This document shows positions 45,160-58,860 of a stretch of DNA of 64,000 nt, piece by piece. Under the pieces are notes generated by a model. That model was not told where the DNA came from. It saw nothing but the letters and a program-made list of their open reading frames with translations, and ran no database searches. Location of the stretch: contig JAOPHQ010002874.1 of assembly GCA_030340625.1 (NCBI GenBank), forward strand, positions 131,484 to 195,483, given 5' to 3'. Position 1 is the first letter of the stretch, and each line of letters opens with the position of its first letter. This stretch comes from Merluccius polli (Eukaryota; Chordata; Actinopteri; Gadiformes; Merlucciidae). The position numbers were made by a program, and so were the translations under genes.

Positions 45160-46616
45160 ATATTTCAAACTACCGTCACATTTTCAAATGAATTGACACT
45201 GGTCCTTGTGCAACCTAAACCAGGGTGAAGACATTCTCTAAACTGTGCCCCCAAGAGATAATTATGCTCTTAAAAATGATCTTTTGCAACATCAGGCTAA
45301 CTAGATGTTAGACAAAGGCCCAATATCAATTTCATTTTGCACAGCTGCCGGATCACCTTCCTCTGATTGCGACGACCTCTGGTTTAATGGCATCAAACGC
45401 CCCTAACTTGAGGCGCCGCAGGATACTCCATGGCCCAATCTCAGCCCCCCTAGTGAGTTACATTTAAGGAAGGCATGTGTCCTTGATTAGCTTTAAAATG
45501 CTAACGTCTCCTATTTATTTTCTGGGGGTGGGACATAACCATTAAAATGCCTAAAGGCCTCAATCAGAGGCACTGGTAAATTATCCTTGTAATACGCACA
45601 CAATTTTCCAACTATAGATGTTCACTTTTTTTTATTAATTATTACAAAAGGCTTTGAAATTGGCAAGTTCCCAAACACTGGTCGGTCACCCCCTCGCTTG
45701 TCAAACTTATTGCTCCATCTTTCATCCAGTCAAATATATTACATGGCTGTCTCCTGTCATTTTAAAACACTAATAAACAGTTTTATCCTAATATAAAGTT
45801 CTGGCATCACGACACTTCAAGGTCACTCAGTATGCGTAGCAGCGGCTCGCCCCATACTTGAATACACAATTGCGTAGGGCCCCGCAAAGCCTATTGGCTT
45901 ATACTGGCAACAGCGACTCTGAAGGAGTTATGTCACCTTCTGGTGGTGGTTTGCATTCAAAGCCCAGTGAGAGAAAGCTTGTCGTTGACCACGACAAACT
46001 CACAACAGTGAGTTTTGGATGTAATATACTGTTTCAGTGTACATAATACTTTGCATGAAACATGACAGCAATTCTATAAAAATCTCCATTTATTGATTGT
46101 AATTATATCTGGTTGGCAAAAGAAAAACTTGAGTTTCTTTTAGGTTTCATAGCAATGTACTATGTTGTCAATTATATTTGAGAACCATATCGAAGCAGTT
46201 AATGCAGTCAATAATTAATTGCATCATTATTTTGTATTTTTGAGTTGAGAAAATGAATGAATGGTTGGTCTTCTGCTTTTATATTTTTTTTATTGGATCG
46301 CAATAATCTTGAAAGACATGATAGTACGATCCCACCCCATTCTCATCACTTTTCAGCAATCTCTCTCTAAGTAGGGAGGGCCCTCAAAGAAAAAACCTTA
46401 CCTAGGGCCCCCCTGTTGTCTAGAGCCGGCCATGACACTGCTATACTCTAATGTTGCAAATATATATATATATAAAAATCTATCATCTGACCCATTAAAT
46501 AAATGTCCCATATCTCTAACGTTTTGACATCCTATATACAGTAAATCAGCGCCGGGACCGTTTCCTTTATCCTTCATTGTGGCACTCGGTGGTGGAGGCG
46601 GCGGGTGGAAGACTAA
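45160..46616. other. Intergenic DNA between the convergent racgap1 and gmppa genes
   Basis: It should contain both 3' ends. Around 45,840-45,900 and 46,340-46,440 there is repeat-derived text (GTAGGGCCCC..., TAGGGCCCCCCTGTTGTCTAGAGCCGGCC) that resembles the ends of a decayed hAT with CAGGGCCGGCTC-type termini. I could not define its borders. No further gene is seen. Confidence 0.45.
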
Positions 46617-49600
46617 CTAGAGTATGATTTGATTCTTGAAGCTGCGGTTGAGGTCTTTGTGCGGGAGGACAATGGAGTTGAGGATGATCACTTCTGAAGG
46701 TATGGTCACGTTGCAGCCTAGGAGCACATCGACAATGGTGGTTAGAGCTGGTGTTTAGTATTGTTGGGGAAATGTAAACTGTTGTGACGAGTGTGATAAA
46801 TAAAGACTGCTCTTTAGTTACAGAACATGAGCATTACAGTAGCACAGCCATGTTCACCTATGAGGGGAGGAGAACTATAAACTAATGTCGAAATTTAGTC
46901 AGATGCAACTGCAAGTCAGTTAAATATGTTCCTGAATTGAGTCCAGAACATAAAACGAAGTAATTATTTAGTGTACTTGGGTCAAACCATTAATTTCACA
47001 GAGGCCTTAACATTGTGCCAGGAGCGTTTTCATAAGTTGTATGGGCATGCGGTCTCCTGCTCACTTGCTCCATCCAGTGGCCTAGTCCTACAAAGCACTC
47101 GCAACAGTTTTAAACTGATGTGCAGGACTTGACCCTACAAAAGCGATAAAACTGGCTTTTGCCGGCTTTATGTAAGATGGAGCTGAAATGTTTTATTATT
47201 TGTTGATTAGATCAACGTCCTTTGATGTCAAATGGTGAACCAATTTTCTCTTTTTCTGATGTAGGTGAATAATAACAGTTGAGCTGTTCTAGTTACCCAG
47301 GATGGTGATGGATGGTGTAAGTTTGCTGTCTCTGAAGAGCGTCTCGCTGTCGATCTTTGCGTAGGGGTCATTGGGGTTGGGGTCGCTTGGCGTTCCCTCA
47401 ACTCTCGCCCACTTTCCAATGGTGCTGTCCCAACCCACAATGCAATTCAAAACACAGCAGTGATCCTGAGGAGAAGAGGGAGGACAGGTCATTTATAAAA
47501 AATGTATCGGTGTGGTGAAAAACATTTTTATGCCATTTGGTTACAATATCTGCATACATTCCTTTGTGCAAAAGTGGTGGCAAGAGTTAATGTTTAACTT
47601 GCGTTTCTATATATTTTAACTGTCATGCGATTAAACAATAAGCTCAGACACCATGATAAGAAATAGTTTAAGCATTATTACGCCAAAGTTAGACATTCAA
47701 ATCCAACCAAATCATTGGATGTACTCTAAAAATCCCAATAAAAAATGTAATCCCCAAATTCCTGTCATAAGGTTTGTCTTCCTTAATGAAGTACAGTTTG
47801 TCATTTTTAACCTCAATACCTCTCAATGGCCCCATTAACACGACAAATATCTAGATTCTGCAACCTTTTTCAATGTTTGTATCGAGATTACAGGCTTTAT
47901 AATTTGTTGTCCTCCAAGTAGGCACAGCACGGCACTGTTTTGGATGTTTTTGTTGAGAAATTTGACATGACACCCACCTTGCTCTATATAGGTTGACGAC
48001 CGGTGATGTATGAGCTAAGCAAGTGCCTTAACACTTCCATAAAACCGTTTCTGTCTGTTTAGATGGAGAAAATATTGCCTTTGCATCGCAACCTCACTAC
48101 CATTTTCAAAACGCTTGTGTAAACGGGAACTTCGTTTTCCTGAGTGGCTGCCGTAGGCCCGAGCTTGTCAACGTCTCATGTGTTTTACTGAATGAGGCAT
48201 GTCTCTATGGGGCTGTACCTGCAGCGTGGCTCCATGCAGGATGATGGACTCTCTGACTCGCACACCGGCACCGATGGTCACCCCTGTACCGATGGACACG
48301 TTGGGACCCAGCTGTGGACACGAAGACATTGATTTTGCCATAAGTGGTGGTTGTTGTACATGAAATGTGTCTGAATCCCTCTGTATGAACAATACAGCAG
48401 GATTTTCTTTAAAATACTTGGAATACAGTTGTGTGACTCGAGGAAATGATGACTCTGTATTGAAATCAATAAGCGCTCTAATAATTTGACGCAGGTAATT
48501 TAAACCTGCATTATAAGTTTTCCTGGTATAGCTTTATATTTATATATTTTGCATTAACTGTGATCATTAAAATGTAATGGAGGATGCCACCTGGTATTCA
48601 GGCTAGCTAATTTGCCATACTGGCCAAGTCTACTGTAATTAATTTACTTCTGTGCAACACGTTACAAGTGTGTGTGTGTTGACAATGATGCATGACACAC
48701 AGCCCATTATAGGCAGGCAGTGTACAAATATCTGGGCCCCTTACCACAGCAGAGGGGTCAATATTGGCTGTCGGATGAATGTAGACAGTACCTGGAAAAA
48801 AACCCGCAAAATTTTAATGTCATCACACACCAGCAAAAATACTGTTACTCTTTACTAAACTTACTGTTACTCTACAAATACTGTCACTTTACTCACTAGA
48901 TGGAGTAGACTAGAGGAATAAAGTAAGTAAAATTACAGCCTAGGTACCACTTATTTTGGGCCCTCCTCCTTGGTTGGAGGCCAGTCTCTCTGGGTGGGTT
49001 ATGTGGTAGCGGTTCAGGTAGAGCCGGCTGGCGTAGATGGCAGACCTGTGAGGAGTAGATGTCAGCAGATCTGGTGGTCAAGAAACGTTCTGTAGATTTG
49101 AGGATTGTCTTCACTTCTTGTTTTTAGTTATTTTTTATTTATTTAGTTCATTGTAGTGGTGTGTGTACACAAAGAAGACATGATACTTTATTGCATGATA
49201 CTTTAAAAAGTATCTCTAATCCGAAACCATGTATATAAAATGTATCAGTATGTTACCAAGAACCTCGCCACGAATAATAACTGTATCCAGCCAAGAGTCC
49301 TTCAGACAAGAGCCATACCATAATGAATTGGTGGACAACCTCCACCCAACCCAAATGTTACACCGAATGTAACAAAAGTGACATGCTATGAAATTACTGA
49401 CGGCTCTAACAGGAGGTGCCTGTGTGTATACTGTAGTAGTACTCACCCGGCAGACTTGATCTGGCTCCAGAAGCTGAGCGTCTTGTAGACGTACAGCTTG
49501 CCCTGGCCGGCCAGAGCTGTGAAGATGTCCTGCTCCAGGCGGATGGCGGCCGCCCGGTGCCAGCCGTTAGCCGGCTCCTCTCTGGGAGAGGGAAACGCAC

Positions 49601-52600
49601 CATTAGCACTTCACCACCGCCATCAAAACCCAGCCAATGCAGTGCGGCTTCCCTGTTCCCATAAATATGCGACTGCTAGGATATTTGCTCAAAAGTGCAT
49701 TTGATTACTCCTGTTTTGCACAACACTGCATAATTCAAGGCACACATGCCACAGCCATAATTGTTCTGTTATTTATCTTTTGGGTTTTCACGCTGACAAG
49801 GTAAAACGAAACAAGAGCTCAGATAATGATTTTACAGGATTCAATCATTCATGCATCCGAGTACCAAATTCACCGTTAATCTAAAACTAATCTAAACAGG
49901 TAATTGCTAAAAGGATGGCAGAGAGGACTAGAGACACCAAACCCAAACCTTTTTAAGCCCCACTACAAAACTGCAAGCAAACAGGAAGTTCAGGCGAGTG
50001 AACATTTGCACTAGACTCAATACTACTGTCCATACTGTATATATCTCACTTATAGTGTATATTTATACTATTCATATTAATATTACTGTTCATATTGTAT
50101 CATATTTGCGCTACCTACTGCTATTGCTGCTCTTGTTCATAGTCTTCTACTGTATATATCTTACTGTTCATACTGTAGATATTGATTTATACATTCCACT
50201 TTACATATGTACATACTCTGCACTACCGCTTTTTTTTGTGCACTTCTGGTTAAATGCTAAACTGCATTTCGTTGTCTCTGTACTTGTACTCTGTGCAATG
50301 ACAATAAGTTGAATCTAATTAAACAATGACACGCCGAAGTCATGTTATCCACTGCTAATTTAATGCTGTTCCCTTATATGACCAGTTTTACTGTGAAAAG
50401 GGCCTATAAGCAATTCAAAACAAAGGAGTTGGAAGTGTTCCTAAGAGGCTGACCTGATATTCAGCAGGAGGCTTACTGGTGAATACATGTATTTGAACGT
50501 GTCCTTGACCTGCATTTCAAATTAAAGCTGATTCACCCAGTGGAGAGCCCCCCCCAAAAAAACCAGCGTGGAAGAGTCTACATATTTCACATTAATATTC
50601 CATACTCGTATTCATATTCACGTTGAGCGCGCCTGCTCTGGGGTGTTAAGACAGCCCCGAAAGATGAAAGGGAGTGTTAAAAAACTGATGAAAGGAACAT
50701 GATTAAAAATGAACAGTCAAACTTCCACAATAGAAGTTTGTCCGTAGGGAGAGCAGCCGAGGGATGGAGAGGAGGGGGTACGGTCCATGCCTAACTACTT
50801 CCAGAGAGGGTTTTGAGTAAGTACTATTTACTAATTAAATAGTTGGTTTTTTTAATAGTTTATTTGTTTTGTAGTCCTCATGGTGAACCCATCATGTGGG
50901 TGGACTTGTATGGACATAGTAATTAATAATAGACTAATTTAAATGACACTTCCAGTCGGTTTAGTAAGACGCATCGGCACGCCATCGACGTCTGCTCTGC
51001 TATCGCTGTGCAAGAGTCTACTTGTGCAAACAAGAGGGCACGCCACAGCTAACACTACGCACACTGCTGAACAACACACTGCACCCCAGCGTCTCATTAC
51101 TCACCCGTCATACGGATACCTGATGGTTGTACGGTATGGGGCGTGGGAAAGGGGGTCGGGTGGGGGAGGAAGCGAAAAATCAATGAAGAGAGGAGACGAG
51201 AAGGGAAAAGGAAGAAGAAAAAAAAAAGAGACAAATGAAGTGAATCAAAAAAAAGGTCAAACATGAATTTGTTGGAAGACCTGTGTTATGATGAACACTG
51301 GACTGGAGAAGAAGCCAGAAGAAGGAGAAGAAGAGGAGGAGGAGGAGGAGGAGGAGGAGGAGGAGGAGGAGGAGGAGGAGGAGGAGGAGGAGGAGGAGGA
51401 GGAGGAGGAGAGAGACGGTGGGACTCACAGCAGGATGTCCTGCTGGTTCTTCTGGAAGACGCCGGCGATGTGCTGGAAGATATCAGGCGTGAACAGGTAG
51501 ATGCCGCAGTTGATGATGTCGCTCACAAACGTGCTGGGCTTCTCCACGTAGTGCAGGACCTGAAACGCAGGACGGCGAGGATGGCCCGATTAAAGATGAT
51601 GAGGATTTTATGTGTGTATTATAAGCTCCTACTAAAAGATAAGTAAGAAAACCAATAAATATTCTAATAATCCATTGTTATTATTTATGACGTATATAGT
51701 ATCTATGCCCATGATGTATACAGCAGAAAATAGTGTTTTCAATCACATGACTTTATTTCTAGTAAAGCCCATTCGGATTCATTAATGTAGGAGAGATCGT
51801 GTAGAACAACGGAGAGAGGCTGCATCAGTACCTCATTGGTTTCCTGGTTTTCAACAATACAGCCGTAGTTGAGCGACTGCTTCCTGTTTGCCTAACAAAG
51901 AAAATAAAAGACAAGAAAGTGTTCAGGATCCATCGATCCCTTCCAGGGTTACACCGTCCAAAAATAACAACAATTATGCAACCGCAACAACCCTGGTCCT
52001 TTCCTTCCACCAGCATTAGCGCCAGCGGGTTAAAGGAAAAGGCAGCCAATTCCTACGTTTAGGGTTGAACTATTGTTATAATTATATTTTATAGTAATAT
52101 CTATATACAATGATTTACTTTTGTGTTTTTGTAAATAAATGTTGTAATAATAATAATAATAATAATAATAACATTGTTACGTTCATCAGAAAATAGCAAC
52201 GAACCCTACAATCAGGCCGGCGTATTTTATGTTCGGTGTGGTTGTGTTTATTTTTCCTCGCCAGTACAACCCATTACAACCATGTGACGTTACACAGGCT
52301 TAAAAAACATGCTGCTTTTCAAGATGATCTCACCGTTGTGCCGAGGATGACCAGGCTGCAGGGGTCTCCATGCTCCTTGTGGAAGGCGAGCATCTCCGGC
52401 AGCGGGAACTCGGAGCACACGTCGGCGTTCATGACGAAGAAGGCCTGGGGACCGCCAGACAGGATCTGGTCTCTGAAGTGGTAGAGGCCGCCGCCGGTGC
52501 CCAGCGCCGCGTACTCCTGCAGGTACCTGAACATCAACAGGTGCTAGTGGTTAGATAAACCAGGAAGGGGTGTGTGGTGTTGATGGGACCAACAACTGGC

Positions 52601-52674
52601 AGAACTAATAACTGGTAGTTATTATGTTATTATTGTTGTTATTATTATTATTATTATTATTGTTGTTGTTGTTA

Positions 52675-52710
<36 letters not shown>

Positions 52711-53270
52711 GGCTGTAATTGTAATTAAGGTTTTGTTATGAATTAGTAAACGACAAGCATCGATCACATGGTGATGTTTAATATTGATTGATAAAATACT
52801 CTTGAATCACCTTTTACGTTATTCTTTATATTTGAACCTTTTCCATTTTCTATTACGCTATTCTAATGGATACTTGAAGTCTAATAAGTTGTAATACAGC
52901 ACAAGATCTGTAGTACTGTTCTTAACACCATTTACCTAATGGTGATTTTGAATTCCTGCTGGGCAGTGAACAAGAATCTCGTCAGCTCTTCGTTTGGCTG
53001 ATAAAAGCCAATGAGCAGGATCTCCTTCATATTTGGCACCTTTAAAAAAAATACATTAAAAAACACAAATGGTCAGCTAGATAACATGCAGTTATCCATG
53101 TGTCTCTTTAATTACTGCATCCTACATTGCTACACGCTTAACTGTAGGGCTGGCAATGTGACCAATAGAAATGTATGATGACAATACTCTGATACTCTGA
53201 TGATTTACATTGCATGTTCAACTTAAAATACCTTAAATATATACATCATCCTGGGCTGCATCATATCTAG

Positions 53271-53324
<54 letters not shown>

Positions 53325-54477
53325 GGTATCACACAGGGGTATCTGGGATGAAAATGTCAGCCCATAGGGAGGGTCCTTGGTAGGACCGGGTAGCCTGCTG
53401 AGAGTGTGTGAGACCAGGTAGCCTGCTGTGTGAGACCAGGTAGCCTGCTGGGTGTGTGAGACCAGGTAGCCTGCTGTGTGAGACCAAGTAGCCTGCTGGG
53501 TGTGTGTGAGACCAGGTAGCCTGCTGGGAGTGTGTGAGACCAGGTAGCCTGCTGAGAGTGTGTGAGACCAGGTAGCCTGCTGAGAGTGTGTGAGACCAAG
53601 TAGCCTGCTGAGAGTGTGTGAGACCAGGTAGCCTGCTGTGTGAGACCAGGTAGCCTGCTAAGAGTGTGTGAGACCAAGTAGCCTGCTGGGAGTGTGTGAG
53701 ACCAGGTAGCCTGCTGGGAGTGTGTGAGACCAGGTAGCCTGCTGTGTAAGACCAGGTAGCCTGCTGTGTGAGACCAGTTAGCCTGCTGGGGGAGACCAGG
53801 TATCCTGCTGGGTGAGACCACCCACCTTGGCGCAGGCCTCAATGTGGTGCTGCAGCATGGGCACGCCGGCCACTGGGAACAGCGGCTTGGGAACCTCGAA
53901 GGACAGTGGCCTGAACCTCGTCCCTGCAGCACAGCAGGGGTCACATGGGGACATTTGTTACTGCTAAAGATTAAATAATAATAATAATAATAATAATAAA
54001 ATAACAATAATAATAATTTAAAAATAATAATAATAATAATAACATAGGCTACTTGTAAGAGTAAAAGGCTAAAGATGGTCAATAGTGAGTACGAAATGTG
54101 AATTGAGTGTGACGACCGTACCTTGTTGTCGTATTAACTGTATTAATGTGTATTATTAATAGTATTAATGTGTATTATTAATTGTATTAATGTGTATTAT
54201 TTACTAGCTGGTCGTGCAATTGCTGCTATTGTTTGCGGTGAACTGGTTTTAGGCCACGTCACTCATATAAACAAGATCAGCTGGGTTTCCATTACCCCTA
54301 CTACGTACTGCCCAGTGCTGCCCAGTATCGTCCCAGTACCACCCAGTACTGGGTAGTACTGGGTGGTACTGACCCAGTACTACCAGCCAGGTGCCGTGAT
54401 GTCATTGAGCTGATTATCGAAAGGAAGTCATCCTCACCTTTTTGAGGACCCCCAATTAAAATAACCGCCTTCAACAT
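46617..54477 (-). CDS. gmppa: Mannose-1-phosphate guanylyltransferase alpha (GMPPA), complete, 12 coding exons
   Basis: Regulatory partner of GMPPB. The GMPPA subunit binds GDP-mannose and restrains the catalytic subunit, so it controls the GDP-mannose supply for N-glycosylation, O-mannosylation and GPI anchors in the cytosol. Exons from the 5' end: 54,438-54,477; 53,826-53,923; 52,936-53,039; 52,334-52,526; 51,832-51,891; 51,429-51,559; 49,447-49,581; 48,948-49,045; 48,745-48,791; 48,219-48,311; 47,297-47,465; 46,617-46,717. All phases close to give 422 residues plus stop (human 420). The start MLKAVILIGGPQKG joins TRFRPLSFEVPKPLFP, the nucleotidyltransferase loop; YAALGTGGGLYHFRD and VMNADVCSEF continue the Rossmann-like domain (to ~250). 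LGPNVSIGTGVTIGAGV is the C-terminal left-handed beta-helix, then NCIVGWDSTIGKWARVEGTP and the end KNQIIL. The donor of 48,948 is GTACCT (weak). Teleosts can have two copies; I cannot say which this is. Confidence 0.96.
50000..50325 (+). mobile_element. LINE-type 3' tail in gmppa intron 6
   Basis: The plus strand ends ...CTGCATTTCGTTGTC...CTGTGCAATGACAATAA-GTTGAATCTAATT, a 3' tail very common in fish genomes on LINE-like copies. The upstream part is AT-rich with repeats of TACTGTTCATA(C/T)TGTA. No open frame remains. Confidence 0.5.
51105..51119 (-). other. gmppa: Candidate 15-nt microexon of gmppa
   Basis: On the minus strand, CATCAG|GTATCCGTATGACGG|GTGAGT lies between exons 6 and 7. It is bordered by an AG acceptor and a consensus donor. 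Its 15 bases would fit the phase-2 junction and add five residues (about YPYDG) without breaking the frame. The tract before the acceptor is poor in pyrimidines, so chance is quite possible. Confidence 0.25.
51333..51410. repeat. (GGA)n microsatellite
   Basis: About 26 uninterrupted GAG/GGA units on the plus strand end 18 bp from the donor of gmppa exon 6 (read on the minus strand as a CTC/TCC run in the intron). The Gly-, Glu- and Leu-only open frames across it are artefacts. Confidence 0.95.
52625..52708. repeat. (TTA)n/(TTG)n microsatellite in gmppa intron 3
   Basis: TTA triplets alternate with a TTG block over ~84 bp. It lies ~100 bp upstream (in gene orientation) of exon 4. Confidence 0.9.
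53272..53324. repeat. (CA)n-(TA)n microsatellite in gmppa intron 2
   Basis: A CA run to ~53,309 passes into TA to 53,324. A degenerate minisatellite follows a few dozen bases later. Confidence 0.95.
53385..53820. repeat. gmppa: Minisatellite abutting the gmppa exon 2 donor
   Basis: The plus strand repeats GTGTGAGACCAGGTAGCCTGCTG, with or without an extra GAGTGT/GGAGTGT, giving unit lengths of ~18 to ~28 bp and about 18 copies. The last copy ends 5 bp from the GT donor of gmppa exon 2 (minus strand). A 241-residue minus-strand open frame (53,357-54,082) made of SHTLPAGYLV-type repeats is created by this array and is not a gene. Confidence 0.95.
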
Positions 54478-55885
54478 GTTGGATGAGGTGAAGCCAGCAG
54501 CCTGTCTGTCTGTCTGTCTAGCGGCCAGCAGCCTCGGATCAGATCCACATCCACGTCACGGCGTCCACTTCCTGGTTCCGGTTGGGAGGGGAAAAACCCG
54601 GAACTGGATTTGGGAAGTGTTACGGATGGTGATCGTTAAAGGAGTACGGTTTAAACCTGCACAGATACCTGCTGGTGAATAAAACCACATAAATAAACTG
54701 TCTGGGTCATTATGTGAACGATAAGGACAGTAGTAGTTCTGGTGAACTAGTTCTTCTCGCTGGGTTATATTTACATGGCGCAATCCAGTTCTGAAATGCC
54801 GGTACAGGTTTTCCATGTGACCACTAGGCCGCCGCCCCCAGAGCCGGAAGTTACATATATTAACTTGCTGTACCGCGGACCGCCAGGCAGTGGCGATGTT
54901 TTCACTCCAAATAAATATGTTTGATTTATAATAAGAAACAACAATCATACACAAAAAAAATCATTAAATATGAAATAATTCATTATTTTTTAAATATAAT
55001 ACTAAAGGGATAAAGTAAAATAGTAAATAAATAAATATATAAAAAATAGTAAATGTTAATTCCATCTATAATGACACATGGATTATATTAATATTAATAT
55101 AATATAATATAGTATTATATTAATAATCATTATGGATGATAGCCTGTTAATGGTTGACCTATTGTTCTTTTATTATAATCATATTTTATAGGAATATCTC
55201 GATACAATGATTTCCTTTTATGTCTTTTTGTAAATAAATGTTGTTGTAATAATAATTATTATTATTATTATTTGTATACATTGTTACATTGATCAGAAAA
55301 TAACAGTAAGAATAACTGCTTTCGCTGTTTACAATCAAAACTAAATGACTACTTATTCACTACAAGATATAAAAATAGGCAAACATGCATTTGTCTCACC
55401 AGCGACCATTACTCTGCATGTCATCTTATTCTATAAAGAGACAGTATGACAGCTATTCCGGATGAGAGGGTTTGAGCGTCCGGGCATCTGCGCATTCATC
55501 CCCTTTATTAAGATCAGTTTCCACTGACCTGCCACCGTGTGTTCACATCCCAAAATAGCAGCAGGCCGTAGTGGCGCGGCATGTGGCAGTCATGGTGCAG
55601 TAATACTCTGGCTGGTTTTAGCCTATGAGCACAGTGGCGTCGTCATAACAGCCTGACACACTGAGCCTGCGGTATGCTGCTGCTGCTCTGGAACCTTCCG
55701 GCAGCGTATATAAAGGCAGGTGGGCTCAGGGGAAGGCACACACACACGACAAACAGACCCTCAGCGAGAGGTGAAGACGGGACACACTCAAGTCCGATAC
55801 TACAGACAGCAAAGGATTTCTTTTCCAAAAACCACACAAGCTTTTCCGTTTTTTTGCTTTTCCCGACCCTGAAAACTCTTGCAGG
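54478..55885. other. Divergent intergenic region between gmppa and the hsp30-like gene
   Basis: A short (GTCT)n run lies at ~54,503-54,522. A CAGTAC/GTACTG-rich block (54,300-54,385) lies inside gmppa intron 1, just before this region. AT-rich DNA at 54,950-55,300 includes ATA/TAT runs. No extra gene is seen. The last ~200 bp carry the hsp30 promoter. Confidence 0.5.
55687..55715 (+). promoter_or_regulatory. Heat-shock element and TATA box of the hsp30-like gene
   Basis: CTGGAACCTTCCGG at ~55,688-55,701 contains nGAAnnTTCn, a perfect two-unit heat-shock-factor site. TATATAAAG follows at 55,707-55,715. Spacing to the ATG at 55,886 leaves a 5' UTR of about 145 bp. This fits direct HSF1 control of an intronless stress gene. 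Confidence 0.8.
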
Positions 55886-56575
55886 ATGCTTTGCCCCAGC
55901 AGCAGCATGTTCCAGCCCAGCCAGGTCAACATGGGCCTCATGCCCCTCATGGACGTGCACTGGCCCATCCGCAGCCTGTGGCCCGAGACCCGGCCGCTCT
56001 TCTACCACATGGAGCAGGAGATGATCCGGCACATGCAGGAGATGAGGCACAACATGGAGTTCATGGAGCGCCTCCACCAGAAGATCTTCGAGGAGCTTGA
56101 ACAGTCCACCTCCTCCTTGACCTCCTCTTCGCCATTGTCGCCGTCCTCATCCTCCTCCATGGCCGTCTACAAGCCCATCGCCTTTCAGGTGGGGAAGGAC
56201 GGTGGCCAATTTGCCCTCACCCTGGACACCAAGGACTTCTCCCCGGAGGAGCTGTCCGTCAAGCAGGTGGGCCGCAAGCTGCGGGTCAGCGGCAAGACGG
56301 AGCGGAAGCAGGACGACGGCAAGGGGTCCTTCTCCTACCGGTGCCAGGAGTTCAGGCAGGAGTTCGACGTGCCAGAGGGGGTTGACCCCGACAGCATCAC
56401 CTGCTCCCTGGGGGGGGGCCAGCTGCAGATCCAAGCCCCCCGGGAGAGGACCAGCGACGGGAAGGAGAGAGTGGTGCCCATCCAGTTCACCCCAGCCATC
56501 GCCTCCTCCCAGAGGGACGAGGGAGCCACCGGCCCCGGCCAAGCCGCCGCAGAGCCCTCGGCGAAGGCGGACTGA
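55886..56575 (+). CDS. hsp30: Small heat-shock protein of the hsp30/HSPB11 fish type, intronless
   Basis: ATP-independent chaperone that holds unfolding proteins in large oligomers in cytosol and nucleus. The 229-residue frame starts MLCPSSSMFQPS; PLMDVHWPIRSLWPETRPLF (~25-44) is the N-terminal block typical of fish/amphibian hsp30. A Ser-rich linker (~73-91) precedes the alpha-crystallin domain at ~95-185, with ALTLDTKDFSPEELSVK, GRKLRVSGKTE and FRQEFDVPEGVDPDSI. The C-terminal tail has VVPIQFTP in place of a plain I-x-I/V motif, then an Ala/Glu/Gly tail. The single exon, TATA box and upstream heat-shock element agree with inducible expression. AATAAA at 56,890-56,895 is a likely polyadenylation signal. 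A longer antisense open frame (56,147-56,719) is a GC shadow. The symbol hsp30 versus hspb11 is a naming choice I cannot settle. Confidence 0.92.
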   Translation: MLCPSSSMFQPSQVNMGLMPLMDVHWPIRSLWPETRPLFYHMEQEMIRHMQEMRHNMEFMERLHQKIFEELEQSTSSLTSSSPLSPSSSSSMAVYKPIAFQVGKDGGQFALTLDTKDFSPEELSVKQVGRKLRVSGKTERKQDDGKGSFSYRCQEFRQEFDVPEGVDPDSITCSLGGGQLQIQAPRERTSDGKERVVPIQFTPAIASSQRDEGATGPGQAAAEPSAKAD

Positions 56576-58540
<1,965 letters not shown>

Positions 58541-58546
58541 ATTGAG

Positions 58547-58565
58547 CCAGGGCACAGTGCCCTGG
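58547..58565. repeat. 19-bp perfect palindrome
   Basis: CCAGGGCAC-A-GTGCCCTGG, nine-base arms with one central base, inside a block with other motif-like words (CAACCGGTGA, GTTTAAAC). It could be a protein-binding site or part of an unrecognised repeat. Confidence 0.7.
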
Positions 58566-58654
58566 TTTAAACCGTGTAGACACCACAACACGTGTTATGT
58601 AACATGTTATGTAACGTGTAATGTAAAGTAGAACATGTATCCACAACAATAGCA

Positions 58655-58860
58655 ATAGCAAAAATATAATCCATAGGCCTACATCTCTAAAAAGCTTTTA
58701 AAAACCCAGTTGTTCAGACAGGCTTTTTATTAGTAGTGTGTGTCCTGTTTCTCCCCGTTTTCACCTCTGTAGGCCTATACCAGTTTCTTCTTTTTACCAT
58801 TGTAAGGCCCATGTTGTGTTTATTTAGGTACTTAATTACATAAAGGCAACATAGCGCAAA
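58655..58860 (+). mobile_element. Possible LINE 3' remnant (L2/Rex type)
   Basis: The plus strand decodes near 58,690-58,730 to LKTQLFRQAF, the conserved end of L2/CR1-like ORF2 proteins. A non-coding AT-rich stretch follows. Only a few residues support this, so it is tentative. Confidence 0.35.

Noticed and set aside
51180..51646. Poly-Gly, poly-Glu and poly-Leu open frames
   Set aside because: They are translations of the (GGA)n microsatellite, partly across gmppa exon 6 in the wrong frame.
53385..53820. CRISPR array
   Set aside because: The repeats are contiguous, variable in length and without unique spacers, in a vertebrate intron; it is a minisatellite.
53357..54082. Minus-strand 241-residue open frame with repeated SHTLPAGYLV text
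   Set aside because: It is created by the minisatellite in gmppa intron 2 and runs across the real exon 2 in the wrong frame.
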